A DNA stretch of 6,659 nt from Thermoanaerobaculia bacterium (lineage in GTDB: Bacteria > Acidobacteriota > Thermoanaerobaculia > Multivoradales > JAHEKO01), in assembly GCA_029287645.1 (NCBI GenBank), contig JARFQS010000454.1:1-6659 (forward strand), written 5' to 3'. The notes beneath the pieces are model-generated. The model saw nothing but the letters and a program-made list of their open reading frames with translations. It was not told where the DNA came from and did no database searches. Below are positions 6,295-6,659 of this stretch, piece after piece. A program made the position numbers and the translations under genes. How positions within the stretch are numbered: the stretch's first letter is position 1; every line of letters begins with the position of its first letter.

Positions 6295-6358
6295 GGCAGT
6301 GAGGCAGTGAGGGTGGATCATCCTTCGTTGCTCGGATGATCTTTGGGGCAGTGAGGCA
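6292..6358. repeat. Short direct repeats (TGAGGCAG tandem; GGCAGTGAGGCA twice)
   Basis: TGAGGCAG occurs in tandem at 6292-6299 and 6300-6307 and starts a third time at 6308. The 12-mer GGCAGTGAGGCA occurs at 6295-6306 and again at 6347-6358, so the two copies bracket the hairpin at 6316-6341. The first unit includes the VWFA stop codon. This looks like a dispersed non-coding repeat unit and not coding sequence. Confidence 0.6.
6316..6341 (+). terminator. Perfect 8-bp hairpin after the VWFA gene, possible terminator
   Basis: GATCATCC (6316-6323) pairs exactly with GGATGATC (6334-6341) around a 10-nt loop, 21 bases after the VWFA stop. Only a short T run (CTTTGG) follows, so intrinsic termination would be weak. 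It may instead be part of the repeat that flanks it. Confidence 0.4.
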
Positions 6359-6366
6359 ATGGACAA

Positions 6367-6419
6367 TGTAGGGGCGGCCCTTGCGGCCGCCCGCGGGAGG
6401 GGGCAAGCCCTCCCCTACA
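6367..6419. repeat. 53-bp nested palindromic repeat (REP/MITE-like)
   Basis: Outer arms TGTAGGGG (6367-6374) and CCCCTACA (6412-6419) are exact inverse copies. Between them are two GC-rich hairpins: GGGCGGCC/GGCCGCCC with loop CTTGC (6372-6392), and GGGAGGG/CCCTCCC with a 6-nt loop (6395-6414). The whole could fold as one long imperfect stem or a two-leaf structure. AAT occurs directly outside both GTAGGGG ends (6365-6367 and 6419-6421), a possible 3-bp target duplication. Similar GTAGGGG-type palindromes are, from memory, scattered between genes in several GC-rich phyla. No coding capacity. Confidence 0.7.
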
Positions 6420-6421
6420 AT

Positions 6422-6659
6422 TCTCACTCCCCGCTTCCCACATCCCATGGCTCACTACTTCGGTGCGGCCGCGCTCAGAGAGCTGCGCACCGCGCGCCTG
6501 CATCGTCGAGGACCTGGCGCAGGGTCTCGGCGTCGGAGATGCCGGGGCGGAGACTGGCGGCCGTATAATCAAGTACCAAAGACCGCGCCGAAGAGCTGCC
6601 GTTTCCAGTCAGCGAGCGTCTCCCTTGAGCCCCTCCAAGCTACAGAGCCGAGTCGCGCT
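6422..6659. other. Non-coding tail with no recognised gene
   Basis: No frame here has a convincing start, ribosome binding site and family signal. On the minus strand a frame ending with a TGA near 6477 reads like an ordinary protein C-terminus (D-Y-T-A-A-S-L-R-P-G-I-S-D-A-E-T-L-R-Q-V-L), but it runs back only to an in-frame TAG near 6640 and has no ATG. It may be a decayed gene end. A TATAAT at 6564-6569 on the plus strand has no -35 partner that I can see. Confidence 0.35.

Noticed and set aside
6292..6419. CRISPR array
   Set aside because: Repeat units are 8-12 bp, irregularly spaced and not separated by unique spacers of even length; no cas gene is nearby.
6564..6569. Promoter at TATAAT near the right edge
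   Set aside because: No -35 box at a suitable distance and no gene start in the remaining 90 bases.

Overview
The window looks like a chromosomal piece of an Acidobacteriota genome, possibly a Thermoanaerobaculia-like lineage. This is inferred from GC-rich coding sequence, a GWxTD-domain secreted protein, and a secreted von Willebrand factor A protein of the 'VWFA-related Acidobacterial domain' type. No rRNA or marker gene is present to confirm it. The organism must decode UGA as selenocysteine, because a clear selenoprotein gene is present.

Layout. On the minus strand at the left edge are the N-terminal 140 codons of a secreted GWxTD-domain protein (1-420), preceded by and overlapping folE, GTP cyclohydrolase I (386-1024). 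Divergent from folE, on the plus strand, is a short gene (1203-1436) with an in-frame TGA. It encodes a 77-residue SelW/Rdx-family selenoprotein with a C-V-V-U redox motif. A bacterial SECIS hairpin with a GGUCU apical loop lies 21 nt after the UGA. A small MITE-like element (1434-1614) with perfect 19-bp terminal inverted repeats sits exactly at its stop codon. That stop and the stop of the convergent neighbour both lie inside the repeat arms.

Next comes a run of four minus-strand genes: an RlmD/TrmA-type (uracil-5-)-methyltransferase with an iron-sulfur cluster site (1612-2862), an RNase Z-like metallo-beta-lactamase-fold hydrolase (2920-3741), a protein resembling archaeal-type (type II) glyceraldehyde-3-phosphate dehydrogenase (3814-4878), and a small cysteine-paired, probably zinc-binding protein of unknown role (5012-5233). 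A divergent plus-strand gene encodes the secreted VWFA-domain protein (5287-6294).

The last 365 bases hold no convincing gene. They contain short GGCAGTGAGGCA repeats around a hairpin, a 53-bp GC-rich nested palindrome of dispersed-repeat type, and a tail in which little can be recognised.

The two RNA-acting enzymes (a base methyltransferase and an RNase Z-like hydrolase) are adjacent and may be co-transcribed. Otherwise the genes look like unrelated housekeeping functions. The main discoveries are the selenoprotein, which a standard gene caller would miss, and the repeat element inserted at its 3' end. I saw no defence system, CRISPR array, prophage or complete transposase.
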